Origin: Sclerodactyla briareus
Taxonomy: Eukaryota; Echinodermata; Holothuroidea; Dendrochirotida; Sclerodactylidae
Direction of reading: 5' to 3'
Assembly: GCA_026419785.1 (NCBI GenBank)
Contig: JAODTK010004320.1
Span: 165,375 to 229,374 of the forward strand
Length of the DNA stretch: 64,000 bases
Shown piece by piece: positions 60,430 to 64,000 of the stretch. How positions within the stretch are numbered: position 1 is the stretch's first letter; each line of letters opens with the position of its first letter. The notes beneath the pieces were generated by a model, which saw only the letters and a program-made list of their open reading frames with translations, made no database searches and was not told the DNA's origin. A program made the translations under genes and the position numbers.

Positions 60430-61745
60430 AGAAAGGTGGATAAATCTGCATGCCAATAACTCCCGGCTAATTTCCCATCCGCTATAAGCTGTAAATTTGG
60501 AGCATATTTTGGCATTCCCAAATTAATGATACACTCGACTCAGTATTCTGTACTCCACTAATAAACAACATGGGATTTAGAAGCAAATCACCTCTTGTAC
60601 CACAACTCCTACCTACCTACATACCCATCTTAAGATTACTACACTCAACACTGGTCGCAAACTGCTTGATCATAATGGATTTTACTAAGTCACCTTCGCT
60701 TCTGTGCCGCACAATCGCTTCAATGCTTTCAAACTTGAATCACTATGGTGTTCGTGGCAAGTGATTAGATGTATTGTGCAAGGTTGTTCCTTAACGTATC
60801 GTAAGTGAGGTCGTTGTTGGGGGGCGAATTACCCCACTTGGAAAGAATTGAAATCTGGAGTTCCCCATAGCAACTGTTTTAGGACCCTTGCTGTTCTTAC
60901 CCTTCATCACGACCTCCCTTCAGAATTTACAATCCGATGTTCGCCTTTTTGCGGATGATTGGTGGTGATTTAATACGTCACATCCCAATAAGTCTCATCA
61001 GTCCAACTCCAAACTGACCCTTTGTACCTTGACTAAGTGTCAATAGGGAGTGGCAGTTACACTTCACCCAAAAGTGTTTGTGATGTGGCTTACCCATGCT
61101 CGTAGCTCAAAACTATTTAACTATAACTCGAAGGTCATCTCCTGGGTGAAACCAAATGGGCATTCTTATCTGGGTGTCGAATATACCTACCCACTTACCT
61201 GCGTAACCACAATCAATCAAATCGAATCACTGCGACTACTAACAAACAACTAGGTTTCATTACATGAAATCTGTTTCCTTGTACTGAAGAAATTAAACAG
61301 CCTATATGGGCTTTTATTAATCCCGTCCACATTTGGGGAGTATACCTCTTTCTGTTTGGGACCCCTATCAGAATTACTTTATAACAAATTTAAGATGGTT
61401 CAACGCCGAGCGGCGCCTTTTGTCACTAATGAATTACGAAAGATTCCCTGCAGTGTGGTGCAATGCTTGTTGACCTTGGCTGGACTTCTTTAAAGACATA
61501 AGGACTGCCAGTAGAATTGATATTTTTCAGAGGCACGGCCTTGGTTCTTGCCTCTTTCCGGTTGACGGACCCCTTCTGCCGCTCTCCCTCCCGTCATTCC
61601 AGGCACACTCACTGTAACGCCTACAGACAGCCATAAACGAACCTAATTTTACTAAAATTCAGACGTCCCTCGATTGTTTTAATTCGCCATTAACAGTCTT
61701 CCCAGTTTCAGTTTCTTTTTGCTTACGTAAAAAGTCTCCCTTGCA
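60430..61745 (+). mobile_element. LINE reverse-transcriptase remnant (CR1/L2/Jockey-like)
   Basis: Translated pieces spread over all three plus frames carry the RT landmarks in order: SRLISHPL and LEHI (about 60470-60510), GFRSKSPLVPQLL (60573), MDFTKS and LNHYGVRGK (60677-60764), VLGPLLFL (about 60876), LFADD (60945-60959), YLGVEY (about 61167) and MVQRRAAPFVTNELRK (61394). LFADD corresponds to the catalytic [FY]xDD box, and MVQRRAA..V is typical of the C-terminal part of Jockey-superfamily RTs. At least six frameshifts and stops separate these pieces, so no working protein is encoded as written. Part of the damage may be sequencing noise. In an intact element the enzyme copies the element's RNA at a nicked target. 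Confidence 0.9.
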
Positions 61746-62025
61746 GTATTCCTAATTACTGTTTTTATATCAGCACCGTGTTTTCATGCTCCGTGCTCCT
61801 TGTCGGTGTACAGGTGGTAGGCACTGTTCATCTGACGACCGGGTTGTAGCGGACTGCCTAGGCCTACCTGCTCTAATTTATTTGTCGGATATTTTGTTTT
61901 GGTTTTTTCTATAAGTTTTCTCTCGGACGGGGGTTCACGGATTTCCCGTATGGGGCGGCCGCCCTTGAGAAAAGAGTTGCAAAAATGGAGACGGAATAGC
62001 GATGATAATTGACAGTCGCCAAAGG
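61746..62025 (+). other. Probable 3' flank or UTR of the LINE
   Basis: Follows the last coding trace. No poly-A or short tandem tail is clear, so the 3' boundary of the element cannot be set. Confidence 0.35.
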
Positions 62026-62027
62026 GA

Positions 62028-62275
62028 CAGGCGCGTATCCAGGGGGACGTTTCCCCCCCCCCCCCTCCCGGTAAGAGGAGGAGGGAAAAAAGAAAAGGGG
62101 GAAAGAAAAGGGAGGAGGAGGAAAGAAAAAGAAAAAAGAAAAGAGGGAAGAGAGAAAAAGAGAGAAAAAAAAGAAGGGAGCGAAAAAGAAAAAGGGAAAG
62201 AGGAAAGAGGAATAGAGGGAAAGGAGAAGGGGCAGGGTGGTAGAAAATACGAGAGAAAGAGACCCAAAAACCTGA
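62028..62275 (+). repeat. CAGGCGCG-type element end followed by purine-rich tract
   Basis: CAGGCGCGTATCCAGGGGG at 62028-62046 resembles hAT-like element ends seen elsewhere. It is followed by C run, then about 195 bases (62073-62270) that are almost wholly A and G on the plus strand. The longest open frame of the window (61784-62356, minus) owes its length to this tract and is a Phe/Leu/Ser-rich artefact. Confidence 0.7.
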
Positions 62276-63274
62276 AAAGGTGACGTGGCTATCATGTGAG
62301 TCATATAGACTACGCAAAATAAACCGTGTCGAAGAAATTCTCACGATTTTAGCCATAAGCCACCCCCCCCCCCCCCCCCCCGCTGGTTCAATCAGTGTTA
62401 AATCATCACACCTGACGGTATACGGATATAATATTGGTCGAGCCGAGTCCCACCCACCCCACCCACCACTAAAATTATCAGGGGAAAAGTTATTGGGGTA
62501 GCTGATGATGTTCGGTTGGATCCGCCACCTACCGACTATAAGGCGTTATTTGAACTCAATTTCGACCTACAGTTTCTGTCGACATCCTTTGTCGCAAGAT
62601 GTACCATAATCTGCTTTTCATGAGAGTCACCGAGCCTGCAGAATCATCTAAAATAATACAACGTTACACCCGGCCCGTTTAATAATTTAACCCAACTCAG
62701 GCGCGGTTCTACCTTGTCTGGCTATAAGCCCCCTGCCCTAATATAATCCATAATACGATCCGCATCAGCTAACGTCATGAATTACCCCCCCCCCCCCCGC
62801 GCCCATAGTAAGACAGTACAGTCAGTTGCATAAAAACCAGTTGGGGCAACACCATGTCCCACGACATCCGGGCAGTGCGTAATCAAATTGAGAATCAGAG
62901 AACTCCGAGTGATCGCCACTCGGGCGGAAACTGGGGAGAACTAAGAGCAGGGTGAAGCAAAAGTGAATTGTTCACCCAAAATACTGAGTGCCTACAAAAA
63001 ATGGTGGTTTTTCTTCGTCACCTTCAGTTCAAGTAATTAGTGCCACTTTTTTAGATTTGCATAATGTTTTCGGATAAATATATGCCAGGCACCATTGCAT
63101 GTATAGCGCCCCTACAAACACTAAGGACTGTGACAAAATCGGAAGATTGGGAGTGCTTTTCTTATCACATCCAGGAAGCCTTATATTTCTCGAAATTTCT
63201 GTGTACACTACTCACCAACTCGGTGCTGTCTCTCCCAGTCAGATATTAAATCACGACCATATGGAATACTCTAG
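62276..63274. other. Unassigned region
   Basis: C runs at 62363-62381 and 62785-62798. No gene recognised. Confidence 0.4.
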
Positions 63275-63275
63275 C

Positions 63276-63370
63276 CCAGTGGCGTCGCCAAGGGGGTTGA
63301 GGCACTAGCCCCCCCCCCCCCCTCGGAAACCATGTGTCCCTCGCCCCGTGTGGCCCCCCCCCCCCCCATG
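63276..63370 (+). mobile_element. CAGTGGCGTCGCC element end with long C runs
   Basis: CAGTGGCGTCGCCAAGGGGG at 63276 matches the style of ends at 19002 and 35276. C runs at 63311-63322 and 63355-63367 follow. No opposite end was identified, so extent and class are uncertain. Confidence 0.4.
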
Positions 63371-64000
63371 AGTTTTTCATGACCAAAAAGGCCGTAAATT
63401 GGTGTCTATTTCCCGTGCTTCGCACGTGGTACGAGTGGTGGAACTCGTCCCGTTGCTCTTTACCCGTCTCCCGACATCGCTGCACGCTCATATTGGGAAA
63501 TTTCTGGCTCATTGGCCCCCTAGCTTTTAAAAAAAGAAATTTTTTGTTGTATAGGTAAACATATATACACAACATTCTTCATTGAACTTGAAAGTAAAAA
63601 CACAAGCAACCTCTCTTGACTTACCAAACCCTTCCGCCTCTTGGTCTCCTTTTCTTCCTCTCCGTCACCACGTGAATTTGAACTGCATGTATCCTAGGTA
63701 TCAGACTGCCCTGATTTTTCACGCGTGGTTCTCCGGGAACTAACTACTAAAAACCTACTCGATGGTTCCTGCTCTCAATGGCCATAACGTTTATATCATG
63801 ACTGGGACAGTAGACCTAAAGCTGCTAAATGTCAATAATTTCTAACTGGGATTCTGATTTTCCTCAGATATGCTCTGGAATCTTGAGAAACATTGCGCGA
63901 TATCGTTGGCTGCACTGGTGGGTAGTATAATGGGCGCAGCATTGTTTACATTCTGGCTGAAAGAATAAAGTCGGGGGCAACGATAGTACCGAGGCCGACC
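63371..64000. other. Unassigned end of window
   Basis: No gene or repeat recognised. Confidence 0.4.

Noticed and set aside
61784..62356. Longest open frame in the window (190 codons, minus strand), with overlapping frames nearby
   Set aside because: Its length comes from the A/G-only tract at 62073-62270; the product is Phe/Leu/Ser/Pro low-complexity and overlapping frames on both strands are equally open.

Overview
The window looks like intergenic or intronic DNA from a large, repeat-rich eukaryotic genome, most probably a marine invertebrate and plausibly an echinoderm-like deuterostome. Evidence for this: no open reading frame exceeds 190 codons and the longest is low-complexity; there is no operon-like packing; degraded non-LTR retrotransposons of the CR1/L2/Jockey type, a tRNA-derived SINE and hAT-like miniature elements are present; microsatellites (TA/GATA, CA, GATA) occur; and there are more than 30 runs of nine or more C or G. 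The species assignment is an inference from repeat style and is not firm. I could not identify one complete host gene.

Layout. 0.6-6.4 kb is a two-copy tandem block of about 2.9 kb. 6.45-8.42 kb is an array of roughly 150-bp units full of TGACCT half-sites in higher-order blocks. 8.73-8.84 kb is a CA repeat. 13.4-17.75 kb holds three tandem copies of a 1.77-kb block, the third internally deleted. 18.4-20.05 kb holds TA/GATA microsatellites and a possible 0.82-kb element with inverted ends. 21.95-22.53 kb is another roughly 148-bp array with GGTCA motifs. 23.09-23.47 kb is the 3' end of a LINE on the minus strand. hAT-like elements lie at 24.3, 35.3, 45.6 and 49.96 kb. 26.6-27.5 kb is a weak 240-bp array. 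30.8-31.6 kb carries an unusual GGGGGGACAC motif spaced about every 200 bp. 32.1-32.7 kb is a dispersed repeat followed by a 110-bp array. 33.3-33.4 kb is a tRNA-derived SINE. 41.7-42.6 kb is a fold-back (long inverted repeat) with a neighbouring half copy. 43.7-44.85 kb is a three-copy satellite. 53.56-53.70 kb is a nearly pure G tract. 58.0-61.75 kb is a plus-strand LINE with recognisable endonuclease and reverse-transcriptase parts, split by a tandem repeat.

Data quality matters here. Copies within the large tandem blocks differ mainly by scattered single-base insertions and deletions, which resembles uncorrected long-read sequence, while one 664-bp part of the first block is identical in both copies. 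Frameshifts in the LINE and the lack of long exons may therefore be partly technical. Three short open frames (11.17, 20.89 and 40.27 kb) are offered only as weak exon candidates. No new defence, secretion or biosynthetic system is visible; the points of real interest are repeat architecture, periodic motifs and possible assembly artefacts.
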